A DNA stretch of 64,000 nt from assembly GCA_963812675.1 (NCBI GenBank), contig CAWEWR010000020.1:1-64000 (forward strand). The letters run 5' to 3'. Made by a program: the position numbers and the translations under genes. The stretch is from AP-15 sp963812675 (GTDB lineage: Bacteria; Pseudomonadota; Alphaproteobacteria; ATCC43930; CGMCC-115725). Of the stretch, positions 24,412-31,882 are shown one piece after another. Position 1 is the stretch's first letter. Each line of letters begins with the position of its first letter. A model generated the notes under the pieces. It saw only the letters and a program-made list of their open reading frames with translations. It made no database searches and was not told where the DNA came from.

Positions 24412-25278
24412 ATGACACAGCTCCTCCTCTTCAACCTGTTCAACGGGCTGATCATTGGCGCCTTCTACGCGTTGATGGCGCTCGGTCTGTCGCTGATCCT
24501 CAACCTTTCCGGCGTGATCAACTTCGCGCATGGCGGGTTTTTGGCGATCGGCGGGTATCTCGCTTACATGCTGATCCCCCATATCGGCTTCTGGGGCGCA
24601 TTGGCGGTCGCGCCGGTCCTGACGGCAGCCCTCGGCCTCGTCGTAGAGCGCGTGTTGATCCGCCCGCTCTACGGCCGCGATCCTTTGTACAGTCTGCTGC
24701 TCACCTTTGGCCTCGCCTTCATCCTGGAAGACGGAACCCGCTATATCTGGGGTCCGGCCACCTTGCCTTTCTCGATCCCCGGCTGGCTATCCAGCCCGCT
24801 CAGCAGCACCCTCTTTTTTCTGACCGGCTATCGCGTGTTCATGGTCGGGCTGGTGGTGGTAGCGGTGGTCGGGCTGTTTCTGATCCTCAACCGCACCCGG
24901 CTCGGCATCCGTATCCGCGCCGGGACTCTGGACCTCGAGACAGTGTCCGTCCTCGGGGTCAATACCCGCATCCTGCGCAACCTCAATTTCGGGCTCGGCA
25001 TCTATCTCGCTGGCCTGGCCGGGGTTCTCGCCGCCGGCATGCTCGGGCTGCAGCCGACGATCGGCAGCACGCTGATCATGCCGAGCTTTGTCGCGATCAT
25101 CATCGGCGGTCTCGGCAGCCTGCCGGGCACCCTCTTGGGCGGGTTGCTGATCGGGGTCGCGTCCGGGATCACGACGGTGTTCTTCCCGTCGGCCAGCGAA
25201 GCGGTGATCTATGTCTTGATGGGAGTTGTCCTCCTCGTTCGGCCGCGGGGCCTGTTGGGTGAGGAAGGACGATTCTAA
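24412..25278 (+). CDS. Branched-chain amino acid ABC transporter permease (LivH family)
   Basis: 288 residues with about eight membrane helices. Typical LivH features: LFNGLIIGAFYALMALGLSL near the start, NFAHGGFLAIGGY, and the RTRLGIRIRAGTLD loop followed by GVNTRILRNLNFGLG. It forms the membrane channel with the next gene's product. The start codon of livM overlaps this stop (TAATG), indicating coupled translation. Confidence 0.95.
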   Translation: MTQLLLFNLFNGLIIGAFYALMALGLSLILNLSGVINFAHGGFLAIGGYLAYMLIPHIGFWGALAVAPVLTAALGLVVERVLIRPLYGRDPLYSLLLTFGLAFILEDGTRYIWGPATLPFSIPGWLSSPLSSTLFFLTGYRVFMVGLVVVAVVGLFLILNRTRLGIRIRAGTLDLETVSVLGVNTRILRNLNFGLGIYLAGLAGVLAAGMLGLQPTIGSTLIMPSFVAIIIGGLGSLPGTLLGGLLIGVASGITTVFFPSASEAVIYVLMGVVLLVRPRGLLGEEGRF

Positions 25279-26228
25279 TGCGCGTGCTCGGCAGGCGGGG
25301 CCCCGATATCGCAGTCTGGCTGCTGCTGCTCGCGTTGCCATACTGGCTCAACTGGGTGGGCGGCTACACCTCACTGGGAAGCCGCGTCTTGGTATTGGGT
25401 CTCGCGGCGATGTCGCTCAATTTTCTATTGGGCTTCACCGGCGTTCTGTCGTTCGGTCACGCCGCCTATTTCGGCCTCGGTGTCTATGGCGTCGGCCTCA
25501 CGATCAAATATCTGGTGCCGAGCACATTGATCGGCATGGCAGTCGGGGTGATCGCCGGCGCCATCGCTGCAGCATTCATCGGCCTTTTGATCGTGCGCCT
25601 CAGGGGTATTTACTTCGCGATGGTGACGATCGCCTTTGGCCAAGTCTTTTACTTTATTGCTTATCGCTGGAATTCGGTCACCGGCGGCGATGACGGGCTC
25701 TCCGGCTGGCACCGCATGCCGATCGATTTCGGTTTTGCCACCGTCGACATCCTCGGCAATGACAAGGCCTTCTACTATCTGGTTCTGGTCTCTTTCGCGG
25801 TGGCGGTCGTTATTATGGCGGCGCTGCTGAGATCGCCCTTTGGCCGCACCTTGCTCGCGATCCGCGAGAACGAGCGGCGGGCGCGCTTTCTCGGTATTCC
25901 CGTGGACCGCCACATCTGGGTGTCGTGGGTCATCTCGTGCCTCTTCGTCAGCCTGGCCGGCACCCTCTACGCATTGCTGAACAATTTCGCCGATCCGCAC
26001 GATCTGCGCTGGGACCAGTCGGGGGATTTTGTGATCATGGCGGTCCTGGGCGGCATGCGCGCCTTCTGGGGGCCTCTCATCGGCGCGGCGATATTTGTCG
26101 TGCTGCAGGATTATCTCTCGAGCGAGACGGCGAACTGGATGTCGTTCATCGGGTTGTTCTTTGTGCTCGTCGTGCTGTTCTTCCCGCGCGGCGTGCTCGG
26201 CATAATCGGGCGTAGGGCCGCGCCGTGA
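25278..26228 (+). CDS. Branched-chain amino acid ABC transporter permease (LivM family)
   Basis: 316 residues, polytopic. The LivM pattern is clear: LNFLLGFTGVLSFGHAAYFG, the GIYFAMVTIAFGQ segment, GGDDGLSG, and the cytoplasmic loop RSPFGRTLLAIRENERRARF. Its start overlaps livH and its end overlaps livG by 4 nt. It forms the heteromeric permease with LivH. Confidence 0.95.
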   Translation: MRVLGRRGPDIAVWLLLLALPYWLNWVGGYTSLGSRVLVLGLAAMSLNFLLGFTGVLSFGHAAYFGLGVYGVGLTIKYLVPSTLIGMAVGVIAGAIAAAFIGLLIVRLRGIYFAMVTIAFGQVFYFIAYRWNSVTGGDDGLSGWHRMPIDFGFATVDILGNDKAFYYLVLVSFAVAVVIMAALLRSPFGRTLLAIRENERRARFLGIPVDRHIWVSWVISCLFVSLAGTLYALLNNFADPHDLRWDQSGDFVIMAVLGGMRAFWGPLIGAAIFVVLQDYLSSETANWMSFIGLFFVLVVLFFPRGVLGIIGRRAAP

Positions 26229-26974
26229 GCCTGCTCGAGGTGGAGAACGTTTCGCGTTACTTCGGCAGCCTGGTTGCCGTGCGCGACGTGTCGATGTCCG
26301 TCGCGGACGGCGAACTGCGGGCGGTCATCGGGCCCAATGGCGCGGGCAAGACGACCTTTTTCAATTTAATCAGCGGATTCCTGGCCCCGACCTCCGGCCG
26401 TATCCTGTTCGACCAGCAGGACATCACGAATTTGTTGCCGGCGCGGCGCGTCTGGCGCGGAATTGCGCGTACCTTTCAGGTCACCGAGGTCTTTCCGGAG
26501 CTGACGGTGCGAGATAATCTGCGCATCGCCGTCGAGGTGGCGGCAGGTTATCGGCTGCGACCGTGGATCTCTCGCAGCGCTGACGCCGAGATCAGCGCAC
26601 GCATCACAGATCTTTCCGACAAAGGGGGGCTCGCCGATAAGGAGGACCGCCCGGTCGGCGAGTTGAGCCACGGCGATCAGCGGGCGACCGAGATCATGAT
26701 GGCGCTGGCGCTGAACCCGCGGCTTCTGCTGCTCGACGAGCCGACCGCGGGGATGGGCGATCAGGAGACCTACAACATCACCCGGCTCATTCGCCAACTG
26801 CATCAGGATCACAAGCTCTCGATCGTGCTGATCGAGCACGATATGCGGGTCGTTTTTCACCTCGCCGACCGCATCATGGTCCTGGCCGAGGGAGCGATGC
26901 TGGCCGAGGGCACGCCGCAGGAAATCGCCGCGAACGAAGCCGTGCAGGCCGCCTATCTGGGGGAAGCTGCATGA
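26225..26974 (+). CDS. Branched-chain amino acid ABC transporter ATP-binding protein (LivG family)
   Basis: 249 residues from a GTG that overlaps the livM stop. Walker A GPNGAGKTTFF, signature LSHGDQR (a variant of LSGGQ common in LivG), and Walker B LLLLDEPTAGMG are visible. The start of the FNLISGFLAPTSG segment is typical. It powers transport together with LivF. Confidence 0.95.
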   Translation: MSLLEVENVSRYFGSLVAVRDVSMSVADGELRAVIGPNGAGKTTFFNLISGFLAPTSGRILFDQQDITNLLPARRVWRGIARTFQVTEVFPELTVRDNLRIAVEVAAGYRLRPWISRSADAEISARITDLSDKGGLADKEDRPVGELSHGDQRATEIMMALALNPRLLLLDEPTAGMGDQETYNITRLIRQLHQDHKLSIVLIEHDMRVVFHLADRIMVLAEGAMLAEGTPQEIAANEAVQAAYLGEAA

Positions 26975-27705
26975 GCAGCCCGGTGCTGGTTGCCGAGGAC
27001 CTCCATGCCTTCTACGGCAAAAGCCATATCCTGCACGGGGTCGGCCTGGAAGTACGCGAAGGCGAGATCGTGACCCTGTTGGGGCGCAACGGCGCCGGCA
27101 AGACCACGACCTTGCGGAGCCTGGTCGGGCTCACGCCGCCGCGGAATGGCATGGTGCAGATCTTCGGCCACCCCACGACGGCATGGCCGCCCTATCGGAT
27201 CGCCGCGCTCGGCGTCGGTTATGTGCCGGAGGGGCGTCACATTTTTCCGAACCTGACGGTCGAGGAAAACCTCAAGGTGCCGCTCGAGCGGCCGGGTCCG
27301 TGGACGATCGCGCGCATCCATGCGCTCTTTCCGCGCCTCGCAGAGCGCCGCGGCAACAAGGGCCGCCAGCTCTCGGGCGGCGAGCAGGAGATGCTGGCGA
27401 TCGCCCGCGCGCTGATCCTCAATCCGAAGCTACTGATCCTCGACGAGCCGTCGCAGGGCCTCGCTCCGCTGATCGTGCGGGAGGTCTTCAAAGTCGTCAC
27501 CTCGGCGCGCGAAGAGGGCATATCGATCCTGCTGGTCGAGCAGAACGTGCGCGCGGCGACCGAGATTGCCGACCGCGCCTATGTGCTGGACGACGGCCGT
27601 GTCGTGTTTTCCGGCGCGGCCGGCGAATTCGCCAAGGACGAGGATCGCGTCCGCGCACTGGCCGGCGCCAGCGCCGAAGGCTGGGCCGAGGCCGAAGCGG
27701 AGTAG
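26971..27705 (+). CDS. Branched-chain amino acid ABC transporter ATP-binding protein (LivF family)
   Basis: 244 residues; ATG overlaps the livG stop by 4 nt. Walker A GRNGAGKTTT, signature LSGGEQEM, Walker B LLILDEPSQGLAP, and the LivF-type VPEGRHIFPNLTVEENL segment. It is the last transporter gene. The convergent 70-residue gene ends at the very next base (27706). Confidence 0.95.
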   Translation: MSSPVLVAEDLHAFYGKSHILHGVGLEVREGEIVTLLGRNGAGKTTTLRSLVGLTPPRNGMVQIFGHPTTAWPPYRIAALGVGYVPEGRHIFPNLTVEENLKVPLERPGPWTIARIHALFPRLAERRGNKGRQLSGGEQEMLAIARALILNPKLLILDEPSQGLAPLIVREVFKVVTSAREEGISILLVEQNVRAATEIADRAYVLDDGRVVFSGAAGEFAKDEDRVRALAGASAEGWAEAEAE

Positions 27706-27918
27706 TTAACGTCCCGAACCGTAGCGCCGGCTCGATGCGCCGGTCGACCAGCGCTCGTTTTCAAGCGGTTGTCGGCTGTCGCCGGCCTTAAGCAGGCTTC
27801 GGCCGCCGGAAGCGGCGGCGTCGGGATCTTTCTTGGGGGCTGGCGCGCGCTCGCGGCGGAGCTCCTCCATACGCGCACGGATCGTCGCAAAGTCGTCGGC
27901 AGCGCGGGGTCTGGTCAC
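27706..27918 (-). CDS. Small hypothetical protein, 70 residues
   Basis: GTG start at 27918 with GGAGGAG about 3-7 nt upstream. The N-terminus MTRPRAADDFATIRARMEEL is followed by a basic, charged linker and a Ser/Arg-rich end (SSRRYGSGR). It has no signal or membrane segment. The helical, charged start is like that of short alphaproteobacterial proteins of unknown role. The gene is convergent with livF with no gap. Confidence 0.65.
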   Translation of the reverse strand: MTRPRAADDFATIRARMEELRRERAPAPKKDPDAAASGGRSLLKAGDSRQPLENERWSTGASSRRYGSGR

Positions 27919-27939
27919 GTCTCCTCCTCAAATTTGGCC

Positions 27940-28002
27940 GAGCCTCGCCGAGGCTCATGTCGCTTAATTAAGGAAAGCTTGGGCCCATGCTGGCGCATGG
28001 GC
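27940..28002. repeat. Two adjacent perfect inverted repeats upstream of tetR
   Basis: GAGCCTCG (27940-27947) and CGAGGCTC (27949-27956) form one palindrome around a single base. GCCCATGC (27983-27990) and GCATGGGC (27995-28002) form a second hairpin with loop TGGC. GCGAGGCTCGGGC further on (28001-28013) repeats half of the first. They lie between the divergent 70-residue gene and the TetR gene and could be regulatory sites or degenerate repeat elements. Confidence 0.5.
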
Positions 28003-28111
28003 GAGGCTCGGGCAAGCAAAAATCAAAGGAACCGACGCGAGCATCCGACGTTGCTTCTCAGGGCGAATATCCGCTTGCATTGGAAGCGGAGGTAGGCCAC
28101 CTGACTAATTA

Positions 28112-28762
28112 ATGGCCAACCTCGACGACATCGTTTCCGCAGCGGCGAAGGTGTTTCGGACCAAAGGCTATCATGCCGCCACGGTCCGCGACATTGCCGA
28201 GGAGGTCGGCATTCTCAAGGGCAGCCTCTACCACCATTTCGACAGCAAGGAGGACTTGCTCTACCTCGTCGTCAAAGAGCCGATCGCGCAAATGTACCGC
28301 ACGATCAGCGAGATCGCCGCCGCCGACGGGACAGCCACGGAAAAGCTGCGGCGGGCAATCTCGGCCCATCTCGAAGCCTTCGACCGCCACTACCCGCACC
28401 TCTTCGTCTACCTGCGCGAGCGCGAGTCGGTAAAGCGCCGGTTTCGCGAAATGATCGGCTTTTCACCGAAAGAATACGAGCGCTGCTGGCAGCAGATCAT
28501 TCGCGAAGGCGTCGAAACCGGCGAGTTCCGCGCCGAGCTCGACATTCAGGTCGCCTCCTACGGCCTCTTGGGAATGCTCAACTGGCTCTACAAATGGTAC
28601 GACCCGCAGGGGCGCCTCAGCGTGCAGGAAGTCGCCGAAGAGTTCACATCACTGGCGCTTGCCGGTCTCGCCGCCGATAAGCCGCGCCCTATTCGAGGCG
28701 CCCGTCGCTCGATGCCGAAAGCCATCGTACCAAACCGGGTCACTGACGCCGCTCGGGGTTGA
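28112..28762 (+). CDS. TetR family transcriptional regulator
   Basis: 216 residues. The N-terminal helix-turn-helix is clear at about residues 5-50: IVSAAAKVFRTKGYHAATVRD, then IAEEVGILKGSLYHHFDSKED. The C-terminal ligand-binding part is of the TetR_C type that includes YLRERESVKRRFREM, seen in regulators near fatty acid or aromatic catabolic genes. A perfect palindrome at 28794-28815, between this gene and the amidohydrolase, is a fitting operator. Repression of the amidohydrolase-P450 cluster, relieved by an acyl-CoA or other hydrophobic ligand, is a reasonable inference. Confidence 0.92.
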   Translation: MANLDDIVSAAAKVFRTKGYHAATVRDIAEEVGILKGSLYHHFDSKEDLLYLVVKEPIAQMYRTISEIAAADGTATEKLRRAISAHLEAFDRHYPHLFVYLRERESVKRRFREMIGFSPKEYERCWQQIIREGVETGEFRAELDIQVASYGLLGMLNWLYKWYDPQGRLSVQEVAEEFTSLALAGLAADKPRPIRGARRSMPKAIVPNRVTDAARG

Positions 28763-28815
28763 CAGCCTCCACCTCCAAGGCTTAGCGTCGGCAAAACCAA
28801 ACGAGCGTTTGGTTT
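28759..28815 (+). promoter_or_regulatory. Probable TetR operator (perfect 22-bp palindrome) with a -35-like element upstream
   Basis: Arms AAACCAAACG (28794-28803) and CGTTTGGTTT (28806-28815) are exact inverse complements around AG. A consensus -35, TTGACA, is at 28759-28764, overlapping the tetR stop; the -10 at the right distance (TTAGCG, 28782-28787) is poor. The operator would lie just downstream of the start of transcription and before the amidohydrolase ATG at 28851. Size, symmetry and place suit binding by the product of the adjacent tetR gene. Confidence 0.7.
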
Positions 28816-28850
28816 CCGGGCTTCGCCATCTAGCCGAAAGGAGCTGGGTA

Positions 28851-29972
28851 ATGGGTCGCGTTTACAATGTCATCGATGCCGACGGTCACATCCTCGAGCC
28901 GCTGGACCTCTGGGACAAATACATCGACCCGGCATTCCGCGACCGGGCCCCTCGGATCGTCAAGCAAGAGAACGGCAAAGAGCGGCTCATTATGGAGGAG
29001 CACGCGGTCGGCGACGGACAGCGCGGCATCGGCCGGATCGGAGCGGTCGGCGCGCGGCAGGGTATTGTCGACGACACGATGGAGTACAAGGACGGCAAGC
29101 CGGGCGGGTTCGATCCGCACAAGCGGATCCCCGATATGGATGCCGACGGCATCGATGCGGCCTTTCTTTATCCGAGCCTCGGCCTGTTCTCGGGCGCGAT
29201 CCAAGACCCGCCGCTCGCCGCCGCGACCTGCCGCGCCTATAACCGCTGGCTCGCCGATTACTGCAAGCCCTATCCCGACCGCCTGTTTGGCGTGGCGATG
29301 TTGCCGCTGCAGTCGGTCGACCTGGCAATCGCCGAGATGCGCTTTGCCAAGAAGGAGCTGGGCTTCCGCGGCGGCTTCATCCGGCCGAATCCGTACAACA
29401 ACAAGATGATCCACCACCCGGATTACGAGCCGTTCTGGGCCGCGGCCGAGGATCTCGACTTCTCGATCGGCTTCCACGAGGGCGCTTCGAGCGGCATGCC
29501 GACGGTCGGCGTCGACCGCTTCGAGGGCCGCGGTGCGCGGCACATCATCTCGCACACGATGGAGATGATGCTGGCTTGCATGAGCGTCATCTGGGGCGGG
29601 GTGTGCGAGCGGCACCCGAAGATCCGCATCGCCTTTCTCGAATCGGGCGGTGGCTGGATCGCGCCCTGGCTGGACCGTATGGATCGCCACTTCGACGACC
29701 AGGGCTTCAACGATTCCGGCCTCACGACACGCCCGAGCGAGCTCTTCCAGCGCAATTGCTGGATCTCGTTCGAGCCGGTCGAGGGCAGCATCAAGGCGCT
29801 GGCCGACTATATCGGCCCGCACAAGATCCTATGGGCGACCGACTACCCGCACCCGGACGGCTTCTTCCCGGGCGCGCCAAAGATGATCATGGACCGCATG
29901 GAAGGGCTGTCCCCCGAGACCAAGCACCAGGTCATGGCCGGCGGCGCGATGGGGCTATACGGGCTGAACTAA
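28851..29972 (+). CDS. Amidohydrolase family protein (amidohydrolase-2 type, TIM barrel)
   Basis: 373 residues from ATG 28851, with AAGGAG about 8 nt upstream. The metal-dependent amidohydrolase-2 fold (family of ACMS decarboxylase and gamma-resorcylate decarboxylase) is supported by the DADGHILEP start, GFRGGFIRPNPY, SIGFHEGASSG, FLESGGGWIAPW and the late ATDYPHPDG. It could be a hydrolase or a non-oxidative decarboxylase. It is the first gene of the presumed TetR-controlled cluster with two P450s and two ferredoxins, so it probably works on the same hydrophobic or aromatic substrate path. Confidence 0.87.
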   Translation: MGRVYNVIDADGHILEPLDLWDKYIDPAFRDRAPRIVKQENGKERLIMEEHAVGDGQRGIGRIGAVGARQGIVDDTMEYKDGKPGGFDPHKRIPDMDADGIDAAFLYPSLGLFSGAIQDPPLAAATCRAYNRWLADYCKPYPDRLFGVAMLPLQSVDLAIAEMRFAKKELGFRGGFIRPNPYNNKMIHHPDYEPFWAAAEDLDFSIGFHEGASSGMPTVGVDRFEGRGARHIISHTMEMMLACMSVIWGGVCERHPKIRIAFLESGGGWIAPWLDRMDRHFDDQGFNDSGLTTRPSELFQRNCWISFEPVEGSIKALADYIGPHKILWATDYPHPDGFFPGAPKMIMDRMEGLSPETKHQVMAGGAMGLYGLN

Positions 29973-30010
29973 TAAAAAGAACAGCCCTGGTTTCGACAAT
30001 CTGGTCTTCT

Positions 30011-30034
30011 TCACCCCCGCGAAAGCGGGGGTGA
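30011..30034. repeat. 10-bp hairpin with GAAA loop (GCGAAAGC-type repeat)
   Basis: TCACCCCCGC (30011-30020) and GCGGGGGTGA (30025-30034) pair perfectly around GAAA. The same core, in weaker form, occurs near 19708-19727 (CCCGGCGAAAGCCGGG) and 52142-52156 (CCCCCGCTTTCGC). It looks like a short dispersed palindrome; lying between the amidohydrolase and P450 genes it may also end or attenuate transcription. Confidence 0.6.
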
Positions 30035-30060
30035 CGGTAATTCGAGGAGGGAGGAGGAAA

Positions 30061-31281
30061 ATGACTACCGCTATTCGAGATGACATGTTCACCCCGGATG
30101 TCCTCACCGATCCCTACACTTATTACGGTCGGCTGCGTGACGAGGATCCGGTACATTGGAACGACACTTATGCGTTATGGGTCATCACGCGTCATGACGA
30201 CGTGACTTGGATGACCCGGCATAACGAGCTGTTCTCGTCCGCCGTATTCAGGAACGACCCCAGGCCCGCCTATCCGGCGATCGACGAGTCCGATCTCGGG
30301 CTCTACGAATGTGTCAGGAACTACCAAGCCGACCAGTTTATCCAGCATGATCGCCCCGAGCATTTGGACATGCGCAAGATCGTGCACGGCTACTTCACGC
30401 CGAAAGCGATGGAATCGTGGCGGCCATTTGTCGTCAACGCGGTGAAGGAACTCCTCGACGCGGCCGAGGAAAAGGGAAGCATGGATGTGATGCGGGATCT
30501 GGCGACCCCGCTGCCGGTGCTCGTGATCGCGCAGATGATGGGCGTCCCCGCCGAGGATCGGCCCTATGTCCGACAGCTGGCGGAGAAGCTCCTCTACATC
30601 GGCCGCGGTGAATACGACCGTATGCCGATCCTGACCGACGGCATGAAGGGGATGGTGGAATACGTCTCGCCGCTGGTCGACGAGCGCATCGTGAGGCCGG
30701 GCGACGATTTCATCTCGGTGCTGGCGAGCGGCGAGAAGAAGGGCGTCTTCACGCGGCATCAAGTGCTGGTCAACACCTCGCTATTGCTGTTGGCGGGCCA
30801 CGAGACGACGATCAACCTGATCTGCAACGGCACTTTGGCGTTCATCCAGCATCCTGACCAATGGGCGCTATACAAGCAAGACCCGGTCGGCCGGGCCAAA
30901 TGGGCGACCGAGGAGTGCCTGCGCTATGACGCGCCGGTCAAATCGATCCAGCGGCTCGCCTCGCAGGATATCGAGGTGCGCGGCAAAGTGATGGAAAAGA
31001 ACGACCGCATCCGCTGGTTTATCTCTTCCGCCAATCGCGATCCCAATGTGTTCGCCGAGCCCGACAAGTTCGACATCACCCGGCAGCCGAACCCACACGT
31101 GGCCTTCGGAAATGGGGTTCACCACTGCCTAGGGGCGACCCTGGCTCGTGTCGAGGGTCAGGAAGTTTTCAAGGCGTTGGCAGAGCGGTTCCCCAACCTC
31201 CAGCTCGAGTCGGAGGAGCTGGATTATCAGCCGAGCATCACGTTCCGGTCGCTGAAATCCTTGCCCGTCACCTGGCAATAG
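30061..31281 (+). CDS. Cytochrome P450
   Basis: 406 residues from ATG 30061; a GGAGGGAGGAGG run lies just upstream. P450 motifs: I-helix LLAGHETT, K-helix ExxR in EECLRY, and the heme loop FGNGVHHCLG with proximal Cys356. It has the length and soluble character of bacterial class I P450s, which take electrons from ferredoxins. A [3Fe-4S] ferredoxin gene follows after 10 nt. The substrate is unknown; family-level assignment was not attempted. Confidence 0.94.
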   Translation: MTTAIRDDMFTPDVLTDPYTYYGRLRDEDPVHWNDTYALWVITRHDDVTWMTRHNELFSSAVFRNDPRPAYPAIDESDLGLYECVRNYQADQFIQHDRPEHLDMRKIVHGYFTPKAMESWRPFVVNAVKELLDAAEEKGSMDVMRDLATPLPVLVIAQMMGVPAEDRPYVRQLAEKLLYIGRGEYDRMPILTDGMKGMVEYVSPLVDERIVRPGDDFISVLASGEKKGVFTRHQVLVNTSLLLLAGHETTINLICNGTLAFIQHPDQWALYKQDPVGRAKWATEECLRYDAPVKSIQRLASQDIEVRGKVMEKNDRIRWFISSANRDPNVFAEPDKFDITRQPNPHVAFGNGVHHCLGATLARVEGQEVFKALAERFPNLQLESEELDYQPSITFRSLKSLPVTWQ

Positions 31282-31291
31282 GAGGCGGCCC

Positions 31292-31516
31292 ATGGCTCGC
31301 ATGCTCCGCGTCCGGGTGGACCACGACGTCTGCGTCGGGAATGCCATGTGCGAGACGATCGCCCCCAAGGTGTTTCGCCTCAATGAGAACCGCCAGTCGG
31401 AAGCCGTCGATCCTGCCGGCGACACGGTCGAAAAGATCCTCGAGGCGGCGGAGAATTGCCCCGTCAGCGCGATCTTCGTCGAGGACGCAGAAACCGGGGA
31501 ACAATTGTTCCCGTAG
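31292..31516 (+). CDS. [3Fe-4S]-type ferredoxin associated with P450
   Basis: 74 residues; GGAGG lies 6 nt before the ATG. Cys14, Cys20 (CVGNAMC) and Cys56 (NCPVSA) fit a [3Fe-4S] cluster. The position that would hold the second cysteine of a [4Fe-4S] cluster is Asn17. Such small ferredoxins are regular electron donors to bacterial P450s. It lies between the P450 gene and a [2Fe-2S] ferredoxin gene, each separated by 5-10 nt. Confidence 0.93.
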   Translation: MARMLRVRVDHDVCVGNAMCETIAPKVFRLNENRQSEAVDPAGDTVEKILEAAENCPVSAIFVEDAETGEQLFP

Positions 31517-31521
31517 GCATC

Positions 31522-31848
31522 ATGCCCAAGGTCACGTATATCGAATATAACGGAACCGAGCATCAGGTGGAGGTGCCGGTTGGCCTATCGGTGATGCGCG
31601 GCGCGGTCAACAATTCCGTGCCGGGCATCGACGCCGATTGCGGCGGCGAGTGCGCCTGCGCGACCTGTCACGTCTACGTAGATCCTCAATGGCTCGACCG
31701 CACCGGATTGCCACAGCAGGATTCGCAAGAGGCCAGCATGCTGGGCTTCGCGGCGGCGGCCGAGCCCAATTCTCGTCTTTCGTGCCAGATCAAGATGCAT
31801 GAGGAACTCGACGGTCTAGTCGTTCGGCTCCCGGACGGACAGCACTGA
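31522..31848 (+). CDS. [2Fe-2S] ferredoxin, adrenodoxin/putidaredoxin type
   Basis: 108 residues from ATG 31522, 5 nt after the preceding ferredoxin. Ligands Cys40, Cys46, Cys49 (DCGGECACATC) and Cys88 (RLSCQI) match the adrenodoxin-type C-x5-C-x2-C...C pattern; Cys44 is extra, as is common. The start VTYIEYNGTEHQVEV is typical. It is a likely donor for the CYP153-like P450 that follows after 34 nt. No ferredoxin reductase gene is present in this cluster, so the reductase must come from elsewhere. Confidence 0.94.
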   Translation: MPKVTYIEYNGTEHQVEVPVGLSVMRGAVNNSVPGIDADCGGECACATCHVYVDPQWLDRTGLPQQDSQEASMLGFAAAAEPNSRLSCQIKMHEELDGLVVRLPDGQH

Positions 31849-31882
31849 CACCGGCTAGGGCCGGGTATTGGGAGGCAATTTG

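Noticed and set aside
22880..24418. 512-residue open frame antisense to the LivK-type gene
   Set aside because: It is a shadow of a clear binding-protein gene; the translation is low-complexity with no family signature.
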